From an uncultured Collinsella sp. (lineage in GTDB: Bacteria > Actinomycetota > Coriobacteriia > Coriobacteriales > Coriobacteriaceae), in contig CATXKN010000003.1 of NCBI GenBank assembly GCA_958370785.1, positions 186,001 to 250,000 of the forward strand: DNA of 64,000 bases. The letters run 5' to 3'. Under the pieces are notes generated by a model. It ran no database searches. It was given only the letters and a program-made list of their open reading frames with translations, and was not told where the DNA came from. Positions 45,548 through 54,625 of this stretch are shown here, one piece after another; position 1 is the first letter of the stretch; each line of letters opens with the position of its first letter. The position numbers and the translations under genes were made by a program.

Positions 45548-47311
45548 TTAACGCTTGCCGCCGTGGCTGTTGCGCCAGATCTCGCGGCCCAGCATCAGCG
45601 CCAGCACCAACGCGCTCACGTAGCCCATAAAGCCAATGACCGGGATACCAAACACAACCGGCTCGATGCGCGCGTAGTACACCACCGACGAACCGATAAA
45701 CAGACCGGCGACCACAATTGCCATCGACATGCGGTCGATAATTCCACCCAGCTGTCGCAGCGCCTTATCGCTGCTCATGATCTGCGTGTTCACCTTAAGC
45801 TGGCCACGCGTGAGCATGCGCGACGCCAGCCCCAGGTACTCGGCCGCCTCGAGCGAGCCTTTTGCCGCGCGATAGCTGCTCGCGGCAAGATCGCGCCCCA
45901 TTTCGCGCACGCGCGCATAGGTGCTCTTCTCGTTTTTGATGTGCGTCTGGATAATCTGGATCATATTGACGTTGGGCATGTACTCGGTCAGCAGGCCCTC
46001 AAGCGTCACCATGCCGCGCGCGAACATTGTCACCACGCTCGGCAGCTCAACGTCGTTCTTGCGCGCCAGGTTTAGCAGCGAGGTCAAAAACTCGCCGATA
46101 TCAAGATCCTTAAGGTCAAGACCCGCAAAGTCGGCGACGATAAAGTCCAGATCGGACAAAAAGGCCGAATGGTCGAGCTCGGCCGAGTCGCCGCGCGTCA
46201 CGGCAAAGCGCATAAGCGAATCCTTGAGCTTGGGCACGTCGCCCTCGGCCACGGCGAAAATCATGTCCTTGACGATACCGCGGTCGTGGCTCGACATGCG
46301 CCCGACCATGCCCAGGTCAATAAAGTAAACGATGCCATCTTTGAGGATGATGTTTCCCGCATGCGGGTCGGCATGGAAAAAGCCGTCGTCGAGCACCTGC
46401 GTCGAATAGTCCTCGACAATCGCCGAGCCGATCTTTTCCAGGTCATAGCCCTCGGCCACCAGGCGCTCGGGATCGGCAATCGAGATGCCGTCTACATAAT
46501 CCATGACCACGACGTGCTCGGTGCAAAGGTCCAAGTAGGATTTGGGACACGACACGCCATGAACGCTCTTATGGAACTCATAGAAATCGTTGAGGTTTTT
46601 GGCCTCGGCCAAAAAGTTGGTCTCCTCGCGAAACGAGGCCCACAGCTCCTCGACGACGGCGTGTAAGTCAACAAACTGGTCGGTGTTGACGAACTTGGAA
46701 ACGATACGCACCACCGAACGGATGATGTCGATGTCCTGCGCCATGACCTGCTGTGCGCCGGGGCGCTGGACCTTAACGGCCACATCCTCGCCGGTCACCA
46801 GGCGGGCACGGTGAACTTGCGCAAGAGAAGCGCTTCCGAGCGGGTTGGGGTCGATCGCGTCGAACATCTGCCCCAAGCGCTGGCCGTACTCCTCTTCCAG
46901 ACAGCGGAGCACTACCTCATACGGCACCGGCTCTACGTCGGAGCGCAGGCGACGCAGCTCGTCGCAAAACCGCTGCGGCAAAATCTCGGAGCGGTTAGCC
47001 AGAATCTGCCCCATTTTGACGAACATGGGGCCGAGCTCTTCGAGCAGGCGGCGTAGGCGCACCGGCGTGAGGTTGTCCCACACGCGGTACTTTTTGATCA
47101 GGCGAACAATCTGCCCGATACGTTCGCGGCGGCCCGCCGGCGTGAGCTGGTATTCCTCGTCCGGCGCCATCGCGTCGGGCTCCTCAGGGACCATATCGAC
47201 AGCGCGCGGCTTCTTGCGAGCGCCCGAGACGGCGGCCTCAACCTCATCGACAACCGCCGTCTCGTCACCCAAGGGATCTAAATTGTTGTAATCGGTGGTG
47301 GAATCTGCCAT
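45548..47311 (-). CDS. ABC1/UbiB (AarF) family atypical kinase
   Basis: 587 residues. The N-terminal helical region includes the KxGQ motif (KMGQILANRSEILP), then an Ala-rich GSASLAQVHRARL loop replacing the kinase glycine loop, Lys in AVKVQRP, and catalytic HADPHAGN plus IDLGMVGR. Two C-terminal TM helices (about 525-580) anchor it. In other bacteria UbiB supports ubiquinone or other lipid synthesis, with ATPase activity; in a coriobacterium the client is unknown. It follows the phasin-like gene by 8 bp, forming an operon. Confidence 0.9.
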   Translation of the reverse strand: MADSTTDYNNLDPLGDETAVVDEVEAAVSGARKKPRAVDMVPEEPDAMAPDEEYQLTPAGRRERIGQIVRLIKKYRVWDNLTPVRLRRLLEELGPMFVKMGQILANRSEILPQRFCDELRRLRSDVEPVPYEVVLRCLEEEYGQRLGQMFDAIDPNPLGSASLAQVHRARLVTGEDVAVKVQRPGAQQVMAQDIDIIRSVVRIVSKFVNTDQFVDLHAVVEELWASFREETNFLAEAKNLNDFYEFHKSVHGVSCPKSYLDLCTEHVVVMDYVDGISIADPERLVAEGYDLEKIGSAIVEDYSTQVLDDGFFHADPHAGNIILKDGIVYFIDLGMVGRMSSHDRGIVKDMIFAVAEGDVPKLKDSLMRFAVTRGDSAELDHSAFLSDLDFIVADFAGLDLKDLDIGEFLTSLLNLARKNDVELPSVVTMFARGMVTLEGLLTEYMPNVNMIQIIQTHIKNEKSTYARVREMGRDLAASSYRAAKGSLEAAEYLGLASRMLTRGQLKVNTQIMSSDKALRQLGGIIDRMSMAIVVAGLFIGSSVVYYARIEPVVFGIPVIGFMGYVSALVLALMLGREIWRNSHGGKR

Positions 47312-47319
47312 CTGCGCTG

Positions 47320-47736
47320 CTACTCGGCCTCTTCGGCGTCCTCTGCGTCGTCGGGCTCAACAGACTCGACGGGCACCGAGGTCACGTTGTCCTCGACCGA
47401 ATCGACGATGTCGCGCACATGGGCCAAAAAGGCCGTGCGCTCGGGAGCGGTCATGACGCGGACGCGGGCCAGGATAAGCTCGTCGAGCACGCGCTGTGCC
47501 GCGGTCTCGCCCTGCATGCCCAGGCGCTCGGTCAGGTCGGAGATGGTGCCACCCGCCTGCTCGAACATGTCGGACACGCTGCGGGCGATATCAGGGGTGC
47601 CGGCATCCTTGCGAACCTGCTCGCCCTTGGTGCCCAGGTCGTCAAGGACCTTCTTGCCGCCCTCGACGGCAACGGCGGCGGCGCCAAAGCCCACGTTGAT
47701 GGCACCGTTAACAAGCTGATCGAGTTTCATAACCAT
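47320..47736 (-). CDS. Phasin-like helical protein
   Basis: 138 residues from the ATG behind GGAG. Helical, amphipathic N-terminus (VNGAINVGFGAAAVAVEGGKKVLDDL) then a coiled region and an acidic tail (PDDAEDAEEAE). Similar small proteins are often annotated as phasin-family or as UbiB-associated accessory factors. The tight linkage to the ABC1 kinase gene suggests a functional partner. The exact role is unknown. Confidence 0.65.
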   Translation of the reverse strand: MVMKLDQLVNGAINVGFGAAAVAVEGGKKVLDDLGTKGEQVRKDAGTPDIARSVSDMFEQAGGTISDLTERLGMQGETAAQRVLDELILARVRVMTAPERTAFLAHVRDIVDSVEDNVTSVPVESVEPDDAEDAEEAE

Positions 47737-47827
47737 GGTTGGCTCCAATCATGAACAATTGCATTGGCCTTCTTGTACCCAAGATTGGGCGAACGACACA
47801 AAATCGTTTTACCGTCAAGATAGGAAT

Positions 47828-47866
47828 CGAGCGGGGCAAAGCCTTTGACGGCGTTTGTCCCGCTCG
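47828..47866 (-). terminator. Inverted repeat after the C69 dipeptidase gene
   Basis: CGAGCGGG-CAAA with TTTG-CCCGCTCG arms; 12-13 bp with one mismatch. No T-run. Probably a terminator or processing stem for the minus-strand peptidase transcript. Confidence 0.45.
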
Positions 47867-47884
47867 CTCGTTGCAAGGTTGTCT

Positions 47885-49408
47885 TTACCTCACGTTGTCG
47901 TTCATCGCGAAGGAATTCTTCATGGCACAGCTCGTGGTGTAGAGCACCTTGCCCAACAGAGCATCGGTCTCCACGCGTACGAGCTCGGCAAAGGCCTCGT
48001 TGGCGCGGGCGAGTTCGGCGGGCACCTCGGCCTCGGGCAGCGCGGCTACGGCAGCGTCAACGTCGTGAATCTGCTTGTGGCCCATGCCGCCGACCTTCTC
48101 CTGATAGTCCTCGACCGCGCGACCACACTCATGGAAGCGAACATCGGCCAAGGCACCGATCAGGCGGTTGGCCCAGTAGAAATTCTCGGACGTCACGCGC
48201 GCCTGGGTGTCGGCATAGTACTCGGGCATGGTCTCGACGTTGGCATACAGCGGGACGAGCGCGTTAAACGAGTTGGAGCCAAACGCCATCCACTGTACGG
48301 CGCGATACGCCGGCTGTGCATAGGGGCGCAGCTGCAGCACGGCGAGCTGGCTGTTGCGATTGATGCCGATGGGACGATAGGCGCCGCGTGTGGCGGGTGT
48401 ACCCTTGCTGCCGTAGCAGTCGTACTCCGTGCCCTGGTAGTGGCTCGAAAGCACGTATTTGATGTCCTCGATGGTCACCTTGCGCTCGGGCACGCGGCTC
48501 CAGGGGATGTCGTCGCTCTCGGGCGTGTAGTCGGCCTCGGGACCGTCCCACACATCGCTGGGGTTGAGACAGCGCTGCATGTACCAGGCGCGCGGCGTGT
48601 TGTAGACGTGGTCGCTGTCGCTGTGCGAGCCAAAGGCCTCGCGCGGGTTAAAGACCGCGGCCGGGCCGTCGCCCTCGACGCCCAACGTCAGGTCCAGATG
48701 CCACTCGGCCATCCAGGAGCGCAGGTCGGCGGAGCACATATGATCTGCCTGGGTGCCCTCGGCGTCGTCCAGGTCAAAGCTATCGATACCCAGCTGGTTG
48801 GGCATGGTCACATAGGCGTCATCGGGCACGCGCTTGGCGATCCAGTGGTGGCCGCCGATGGTCTCGAGCCACCAGATCTCGTCAACGTCACTAAAGGCAA
48901 TGCCGTTGTTCTCGTAGGTGCCATAGCGCTCGAGCAGGTCGCCCAGGATGCGCACGCCGTCGCGGGCGGACTTAGCGTACGGCAGCACCAGGGTCACCAT
49001 ATCCTCCTCGCCCAGACCGCCGGGCTGTGCCGGAACATAGCCGTCCTCGCCCTCGTTGCCCTTGGCGGGCACGTAGTCCACGAGCGGATCGGCGCCGCGG
49101 ACGCGCTCGTTGGTGGTGAGCGTCTCGGTTGCGGACATGCCAACATTGAGCTCGTTGAAACCGGCCTCGGCCCAAATGCCGTGACCGGGAACGACGTCGG
49201 GGACGCTCGTGTAGCGCATGGGGTTGTCGGGCAGCTCAATGGACAGGTGGCTCAGGACACTCGTGTAGACGCGCGGCTGCTCGTCGGGATGCACCACGCG
49301 CATGCGCTTGGGCTCAAACACCCCGTTGGACGAGTCCTCATTGCGGGCAACCAGCGTCGACCCGTCGTAGCTCGCGTTCTTACCAACCAAAATCGTTGTG
49401 CACGGCAT
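47885..49408 (-). CDS. C69-family dipeptidase (PepD-like)
   Basis: 507 residues from the ATG six bases after GGAGG. An Ntn-hydrolase: the catalytic nucleophile is the early Cys in MPCTTILVGKNAS, with the family motif DGSTLVARNEDSSNG. ETIGGHHWIAKRVPDDAYVTMPNQ is another conserved block. There is no signal peptide before the Cys, so it is probably cytosolic. It cleaves a range of dipeptides. Confidence 0.9.
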   Translation of the reverse strand: MPCTTILVGKNASYDGSTLVARNEDSSNGVFEPKRMRVVHPDEQPRVYTSVLSHLSIELPDNPMRYTSVPDVVPGHGIWAEAGFNELNVGMSATETLTTNERVRGADPLVDYVPAKGNEGEDGYVPAQPGGLGEEDMVTLVLPYAKSARDGVRILGDLLERYGTYENNGIAFSDVDEIWWLETIGGHHWIAKRVPDDAYVTMPNQLGIDSFDLDDAEGTQADHMCSADLRSWMAEWHLDLTLGVEGDGPAAVFNPREAFGSHSDSDHVYNTPRAWYMQRCLNPSDVWDGPEADYTPESDDIPWSRVPERKVTIEDIKYVLSSHYQGTEYDCYGSKGTPATRGAYRPIGINRNSQLAVLQLRPYAQPAYRAVQWMAFGSNSFNALVPLYANVETMPEYYADTQARVTSENFYWANRLIGALADVRFHECGRAVEDYQEKVGGMGHKQIHDVDAAVAALPEAEVPAELARANEAFAELVRVETDALLGKVLYTTSCAMKNSFAMNDNVR

Positions 49409-49495
49409 GCGCATCCTCCTTGAGCGAAGAAATTAAATGGCAACAGTGTATCGCTTTGGCTCAAAAAGGGCGAAGCCACAGCTCCGGCAACCCCT

Positions 49496-49725
49496 GTGGT
49501 CAAAAAATGCCAAATATGAGTACTGTCACCAATTTAGTAGTAGCAAATTTCCTTGTAACGAGTGTCAGAAATCCCCATTTGTCCAAAAGCAAGACAACGT
49601 TATTCCCCATAGGTTCAATAAAATGGGCTCCCTAACGATAATGGATATCGCTAGGGAGCCCAAATCTCATAAAAAATATGTGACTATCTTGGCAACAGTA
49701 CTCATATTTGGCGTTTTTTGACCAC
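49496..49725. repeat. 31-bp inverted repeat enclosing a hairpin (MITE-like)
   Basis: Arms at 49496-49526 and 49695-49725 match at 30 of 31 positions. Inside, TGGGCTCCCTA with TAGGGAGCCCA (about 49623-49662) forms a strong second hairpin. The ~230 bp carry no convincing gene. It fills the gap between the dipeptidase promoter and the end of folD. Confidence 0.85.
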
Positions 49726-49762
49726 GTGGTATATGGCTAACCCCTCAAACAGCCCAAAACGC

Positions 49763-50617
49763 CTATTTCGATGCACGCTCCGCCGCCTCGATCACGTGCT
49801 TGGCGAGAATCGCAGTGGTCACAGCCCCCACGCCGCCCGGCACGGGGGTGATGGAGCCGACAACCGGCTCAGCAGCATCAAAATCGACGTCGCCGACCAG
49901 CTTGCCAGCGGCCTCGTCCCAGTTAATGCCCACATCGATAATCGTCTGGCCCTCGCGAACCGCACCCGCGCCAATCGTGCGCGCACGTCCAACCGCGGCA
50001 ACAACAATGTCGGCAGAACGGCACTCGGCAGCCAAGTCGCGCGTATGCGTATGACACGTCGTCACTGTGGCATTGCGTGCCGTAAGCATGGCGGCAACGG
50101 GACGCCCAATTACCAGCGATCGACCGACGACCGCGACCTTGGCCCCATCCAGCTCAACGCCGTAATGGTCCAGCAACGCCAGCACGGCCTCGGCCGTGCA
50201 AGGGGCAAAGCCCTCGCCTCGCCCCGAAAGCGTGGTAAGCAGCGAGGCCGGAGTCATGGAGTCAACATCCTTGGCGGGATCGAGTGCCGCGGCAACTGCA
50301 TCCTCGTCAAGCCCAACGGGCAGTGGGCGAAACATCAGGCAGCCATGAACAGCAGGGTCAGCATTGATGCCCTCGACAGCCGCCAGCAGCTCATCCTGCG
50401 AAACATCGGCGGGAAGCAATACGCGGCGAGCCTCAATGCCAACCTTCTCGCAGCGCTTGAGGGCGCCGCGCTCGTAGGACAGGTCGTCCTCGCGCTCGCC
50501 CACGCGCACGATAGCAAGCGTCGGAACAACGCCGCGCTCGCGCAGAACAGCACAACGATCGGCAAGCTCCTCAGTCAACGCGCGGGCGACGGGAGCGCCC
50601 TTCAACAGCTCAGCCAT
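49763..50617 (-). CDS. folD: Methylenetetrahydrofolate dehydrogenase/cyclohydrolase FolD
   Basis: 284 residues; interconverts 5,10-methylene-THF and 10-formyl-THF. Motifs: SYERGALKRCEKVGI (the YxxxK catalytic region), PLPVGLDEDAV (cyclohydrolase loop), VGRSLVIGRPVAAML (NADP loop) and PGGVGAVTTAIL at the end. Starts behind AGAGGGG, 2 bp after the cyclodeaminase-like gene. Confidence 0.95.
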   Translation of the reverse strand: MAELLKGAPVARALTEELADRCAVLRERGVVPTLAIVRVGEREDDLSYERGALKRCEKVGIEARRVLLPADVSQDELLAAVEGINADPAVHGCLMFRPLPVGLDEDAVAAALDPAKDVDSMTPASLLTTLSGRGEGFAPCTAEAVLALLDHYGVELDGAKVAVVGRSLVIGRPVAAMLTARNATVTTCHTHTRDLAAECRSADIVVAAVGRARTIGAGAVREGQTIIDVGINWDEAAGKLVGDVDFDAAEPVVGSITPVPGGVGAVTTAILAKHVIEAAERASK

Positions 50618-50619
50618 GG

Positions 50620-51252
50620 CTATCCCCTCTTCCTTGCGGCGTCAGCGGCGCGGCGCGCCAGCGCATCGGCGCGCGGCAGCCACGTATCGAGCAGATCGTC
50701 GCACGCCGCCTCGAGCTCCTCGGCGCGGGCACGGTCCTTCATAGACGTGGTGTTCGCAAAGAGCGTCAAGCTCGCGCCCTGCATGGCGGCGCGGCAGAAC
50801 ACGGCGCCGCATGCCACGTCGGACAGCAGCTGTCGGGAGCCCTTGTCCGCCATGTCCTCGAGCAGCGCCAGCGCACGCCCGCACGCATCCATAATGCGGT
50901 ACGGCGGCATGGCTGCCACGTGCAGCGCATCCTGAATCGCAGCCGGTCGAGCCGGATCATCGCGCGGAATACCGTATGCCGCAGACACCTGGCCGTACGC
51001 ACGAACGTCCTCGGCGACCAGACCCACAAGCTCCTGAGCCAGCTCATCTGCCTGGGCAAATGCGTGTGTCAGATCGTCCGCGCGATCGGCAAGCGCGGGG
51101 TTCGTCGCGCCATAGCGCGCGACCATCCCGCAAAGCGAGGCGCCCAGCGCGCCCACAAAGGCGCTCGCGCTGCCGCCGCCGGGAACGGGCTCGCGCGCGG
51201 CAAGCGCCTCGGCAAAACCGCGACAGGTTTTATCCATCATCTCTTGGCTCAT
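50620..51252 (-). CDS. Cyclodeaminase/cyclohydrolase (FTCD-C/FchA) family protein
   Basis: 210 residues from MSQEMMDK behind AGAGGTG. All-helical formiminotransferase-cyclodeaminase C-domain fold. PVPGGGSASAFVGALGASL is the folate-binding hallmark; IPRDDPARPAAIQDAL and the C-terminal helices follow. Likely methenyl-THF cyclohydrolase or formimino-THF cyclodeaminase. The overlap in function with FolD and the 2-bp spacing fit one folate one-carbon operon. Confidence 0.88.
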   Translation of the reverse strand: MSQEMMDKTCRGFAEALAAREPVPGGGSASAFVGALGASLCGMVARYGATNPALADRADDLTHAFAQADELAQELVGLVAEDVRAYGQVSAAYGIPRDDPARPAAIQDALHVAAMPPYRIMDACGRALALLEDMADKGSRQLLSDVACGAVFCRAAMQGASLTLFANTTSMKDRARAEELEAACDDLLDTWLPRADALARRAADAARKRG

Positions 51253-51301
51253 CGAAACACCTCTGCCCACCGCGCCGGCCACCACGGGCCGCACGCATAA
51301 T

Positions 51302-51341
51302 AAAAAATGGGACAACGACGCCAGGAAGCGGTTGTCCCATT
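51302..51341 (-). terminator. Terminator after the zinc-ribbon gene
   Basis: AATGGGACAAC and GTTGTCCCATT arms; on the minus strand TTTTTT follows. Confidence 0.85.
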
Positions 51342-51437
51342 CATCGATCTTGTCCAAGCCAGTCTAGCCCATAAGACAAAGGCTGTCAGGAGCTCTGGCT
51401 ATCGGCGTTTCCGATTGCCGGCTATAGGCACGGGCGC

Positions 51438-52277
51438 CTAGTCCACCTGGAACGTCGGCAACAGCGTATCGATAATCTTCGACCCCATGTCGCGGTTTGC
51501 AGTCGAGTACTCCAAATGCGCCGCGGCAATCGTCGAATCCGTGACGATCGTCTTTTCGTAAATGATCGTGTCGCCCTCGCGCCACGAGACCACGTACCAG
51601 TTGTCGCCCTCTGCGGTATAGAGGTCGGCCTTGCCCGAGGTGTCCGCGTCGACGAACATCTCGTGTGCGGTTTCGTCGTTAACGTTGACGTAGCCAGACA
51701 GGCCGATCACAAAACCCGTCTCCGGATCCTCGTACCTTGTGCTGCTGCCGCTGGGAGTATCTTCCATCTCAAAGCGATTGGGAATCGACATGCTATAAGG
51801 ATGCATGTCGTTCGTGTACGTATGCACGTCGGTTAGGTAATCGTCCGAATCGCCCGAGCCGTAGTATGCCGATTCGTCCTCGGGAACGGCCTCGTCATCG
51901 GACGACGAGGATTCCTTGGACTTGGACTTGTCGCTCTTCTTCTTGGCAGAAGAATCTTTCTCGTCCGAAGACCCGGTATCGATCACCGAAATCTGCGTGC
52001 CGGAGTTCTTTGACCCGTTGAGCACCGTAAGCGCAAACACCGTGACACCCCCAAGGAGTACCACGGCGGCACACGCCACCGCGATGACAATCGGCGCCTT
52101 GCTCTTGGACTTTTGAGGCGCAGGTGCAACCGGCGGCATCGATTGGGTTAGGCCCGGGGCAGAGGAAGGACCAACGCCCGCGGACGTCGGCGCGGAACCA
52201 CCCGCAAGCGACGCCCCGCAATGCGTGCAAAACGTCGATCCATCGGGAACTTGCTGTCCGCATTTTTGACAGAACAT
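51438..52277 (-). CDS. Zinc-ribbon, single-TM protein of unknown function
   Basis: 279 residues. Cytoplasmic zinc ribbon at the extreme N-terminus (FCQKCGQ and FCTHCG), a Pro/Ala-rich linker, one TM helix (APIVIAVACAAVVLLGGVTVFAL, about 60-83), then a Ser/Lys/Asp-rich linker and an extracytoplasmic domain (about 150-279) beginning MHPYSMSIPNRFEME. The outer domain resembles in pattern the lipoproteins encoded nearby (a Phe-Met-Pro-type strand start, then D...GSKIIDTLLPTF), but I cannot name it. Confidence 0.7.
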   Translation of the reverse strand: MFCQKCGQQVPDGSTFCTHCGASLAGGSAPTSAGVGPSSAPGLTQSMPPVAPAPQKSKSKAPIVIAVACAAVVLLGGVTVFALTVLNGSKNSGTQISVIDTGSSDEKDSSAKKKSDKSKSKESSSSDDEAVPEDESAYYGSGDSDDYLTDVHTYTNDMHPYSMSIPNRFEMEDTPSGSSTRYEDPETGFVIGLSGYVNVNDETAHEMFVDADTSGKADLYTAEGDNWYVVSWREGDTIIYEKTIVTDSTIAAAHLEYSTANRDMGSKIIDTLLPTFQVD

Positions 52278-52640
52278 CGTTCGACCTTTCGTGGTTTAGC
52301 TTTTGTCACAGCCAAGTCTAAAACCTCAAGCCGGCATTGCTGTTGCGCAACATTAGGAGCATCAACCAAGCCGCACGCTTGCCCAGCGCCAGGCCCACCT
52401 TGCGGCAAGCCCGCACACGCAAACATGGGACATCTGGCCCACCTTTCGAGACTCCCGGGCAGCACAAGCTGGGGCATATCTATAAGTAAGGAACCCGTTG
52501 GGGCACGGCCGCTCAACGGCCACAAGCGATGAACGGAGGCATAAGCCGCACAGTACACAGAGACATCCGCCGCCAGCGCAATCAGTACCCCAACAGCATA
52601 CGGCGCCGTGATGTCACCGACAGACAAGGAGGACGCCACC
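52278..52640. other. Divergent promoter region with a duplicated motif
   Basis: No gene. ATGGGACATCTGGCCCACC at about 52424-52442 recurs, slightly changed, at about 53381-53400 upstream of the second lipoprotein gene, so the promoter region was duplicated with the gene. Confidence 0.55.
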
Positions 52641-53243
52641 ATGATGAAAAAGACCCTATCGATCCTTTCCCTGTGCATCGCCCTCTTTGCCGCGTTTGCC
52701 CTTGTCGGCTGCGGCGGGATCGCATCGGGCGGAGGCGGCAGCACCTCAAAGAGCGAAGGCAAGGAAAAGGCCCCCGTCGCCGAAAAGACTGACTTTATCT
52801 GGTTTAAGGTCGAGATGCCCGAGGGCGTTGGCGTAAGCGACTCCGCCGGCAAGAACGCCGACAGGGTCCAGCTCACCTTCCCCGAGAACGAGAACACCGC
52901 GGTCGACCGTTTCATCCCCGTTTGGCAAGAGAAGATGACGGCCGAAGAGTCCTTTGCCGAGCAGGCCGAAAGGCATACTGGTACGTTCCAGTGGGAAGAC
53001 GGCGACCCCGTCGAATACAGCGGCAGAACATGGCTCACCGGAACGTGTAAGGACAATGGCGGTACTTATACCTACCTCTTTACCGACGTCGACACGGGAA
53101 GCATCTACATCATGATTAGGAACGTCGACCTTCACGAGAAAGAAGCTGAGGCGCTCCTCAACTCCATTGAGTTCCCCGATGACATGAAGGCGGCCGTGAG
53201 TGAGGCACGCGACGTCGAGATTTCGAGCATCGAGATCAAGTAG
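52641..53243 (+). CDS. Lipoprotein, tandem paralogue 1
   Basis: 200 residues from MMKKTLS behind AAGGAGG. Signal peptide with lipobox ALVGC, then a Gly/Ser/Lys linker and a single ~150-residue domain beginning TDFIWFKVEMPEGV and ending ARDVEISSIEIK. I do not recognise the family. The next gene encodes a clear paralogue, so the pair arose by duplication. Confidence 0.75.
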   Translation: MMKKTLSILSLCIALFAAFALVGCGGIASGGGGSTSKSEGKEKAPVAEKTDFIWFKVEMPEGVGVSDSAGKNADRVQLTFPENENTAVDRFIPVWQEKMTAEESFAEQAERHTGTFQWEDGDPVEYSGRTWLTGTCKDNGGTYTYLFTDVDTGSIYIMIRNVDLHEKEAEALLNSIEFPDDMKAAVSEARDVEISSIEIK

Positions 53244-53298
53244 CAAGTGCCCGCGCGCGTCCGCGCACTCGTCCATTAAAAGCGCGGGCCCCAACCCC

Positions 53299-53333
53299 GG
53301 GGAGGGCCGACAGCACCGGCCCTCCCCTCTTTT
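53299..53333 (+). terminator. Terminator after lipoprotein 1
   Basis: GGGGAGGGCCG/CGGCCCTCCCC stem with a 7-nt loop, then TCTTTT. Confidence 0.85.
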
Positions 53334-53470
53334 GCATCCACGCATATTGCCACTTAACGGCGCAAATCCGGCACTCAGAATGGGACACATGGCCCACCCT
53401 AGCGAGCCGTCCGCGCGTACAGTAAAGGCAGGTAATCCATGGGCGGTTACAGATCGAGGAGGACACGACC

Positions 53471-54064
53471 ATGAAAAAGAAGGCCTTTGCGATTCTCACC
53501 CTCTGCATCAGTCTCTTTGCCGCGGTTGCCCTGGTGGGCTGTGGCGGAAGCGGCGGCGCTACCGGCAGTGGCGGTGGCGGCGGAGCAGAAAAGCCAGCCG
53601 TGGATATGAGGACCGACTTCATTTGGTTTAAGGTCGAGGTCCCCGAGGGCGTCGAGATTACCGACGTCGCAGGCGATACCGCCGACAGGGCCCAGTTTAA
53701 GTTCACCGAGAGCGAGCACGCCAGCGATCGCTTCATCCCTGTCTTCGACTCTGACAAGAACGCTGACGAGCTGTTCGACTACGAGGCAAAATGGAATGCC
53801 AGCTTTGAGTGGACCGAGAATGACCCCGTCAAGTACAACGGCAAGACTTGGCGCAACGCTTCCTATACACACTCGGGCGGCGTGACGACTGAGTACTTCA
53901 CCGAAGCAGGCGGCGGCAGCGTCTACGTGCGCATCGACAACGTCGAGGAGCACAAGGACGCCGTCGAGACCATGATGAAGTCTCTGGAATTTGCCGACGA
54001 CATCGCCAAGGCAAAGACCGAGGCCATGGACGTCAAGCTCGACGACATCGAGATCAAGCGCTAA
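53471..54064 (+). CDS. Lipoprotein, tandem paralogue 2
   Basis: 197 residues, ATG behind AGGAGG. Signal peptide with lipobox ALVGCGG; a Gly-rich linker; domain TDFIWFKVEVPEGVEITDVAGDTADRAQF and a terminal AMDVKLDDIEIKR that match paralogue 1 at both ends. The middle differs more. Upstream motif shared with the first copy. Confidence 0.75.
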   Translation: MKKKAFAILTLCISLFAAVALVGCGGSGGATGSGGGGGAEKPAVDMRTDFIWFKVEVPEGVEITDVAGDTADRAQFKFTESEHASDRFIPVFDSDKNADELFDYEAKWNASFEWTENDPVKYNGKTWRNASYTHSGGVTTEYFTEAGGGSVYVRIDNVEEHKDAVETMMKSLEFADDIAKAKTEAMDVKLDDIEIKR

Positions 54065-54101
54065 AGCTCCAACGGCATGCAGCAGCGCCGTTTTAGCTCA
54101 G

Positions 54102-54140
54102 CCGGGATGCAAGGTGCGACTCCTTGCATCCCGGTTTTTT
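54102..54140 (+). terminator. Terminator after lipoprotein 2
   Basis: CCGGGATGCAAGG/CCTTGCATCCCGG stem with a 7-nt loop and TTTTTT. Confidence 0.93.
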
Positions 54141-54158
54141 GTGTTCGAAAGCGCCCGG

Positions 54159-54461
54159 TCACATCACCATATTGAGCACGCTGACGAATTCCTGAGCCTG
54201 GGAGTGACTGCTCAGCCTGTAGGAACAGTCGGTCAGCAACCTATTACGGAGGAGCACGCGCTTGCCCTTGACCCTGTTGACACCCGTAATGTCCTTGAGG
54301 TAGACGATCTTGGTATGGGTACCGAAGAAGTCGTTCTTCACGACCGCCTCGATGCGATTGGGATAGATGCTTATTCCCTTGAAAACGCCGGCACCCTTAT
54401 CGTGAAACAACAACGTGTTGTTATCCACGCGCGCCACCCCCATGGAGTTCGATAAAACCAT
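54159..54461 (-). CDS. Small hypothetical protein
   Basis: About 100 residues, beta-rich: repeated short strands (NTLLFHDKGAGVFKG, TKIVYLKDITGVNRVKGKRVLL) then a C-terminal helix (SQAQEFVSVLNMV). The pattern suggests a PH-like domain of the bacterial bPH type, but this is weak. The start is uncertain (ATG 54461 or GTG 54473) and no strong ribosome site is seen. Its orientation opposes the lipoprotein genes. Confidence 0.5.
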   Translation of the reverse strand: MVLSNSMGVARVDNNTLLFHDKGAGVFKGISIYPNRIEAVVKNDFFGTHTKIVYLKDITGVNRVKGKRVLLRNRLLTDCSYRLSSHSQAQEFVSVLNMVM

Positions 54462-54625
54462 CTCTATGACCACATTTTAGCCACCGCAAACCCTTTTCGC
54501 GGTCGTGCGCAGAGCACCAAATCGTGTCCGCACGAGGCTTTAAACTAAAGAAAATAAAAATGTTCGATGCGCTTGGTGGGCTCTTAGGATGTTCCTCAAA
54601 TCGCCGGCATCGGAGGAGGTCTTAC

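Noticed and set aside
49437..49721. 94-codon plus-strand frame inside the inverted-repeat element
   Set aside because: Spans both repeat arms and the inner hairpin, lacks a ribosome site, and shows no domain pattern.
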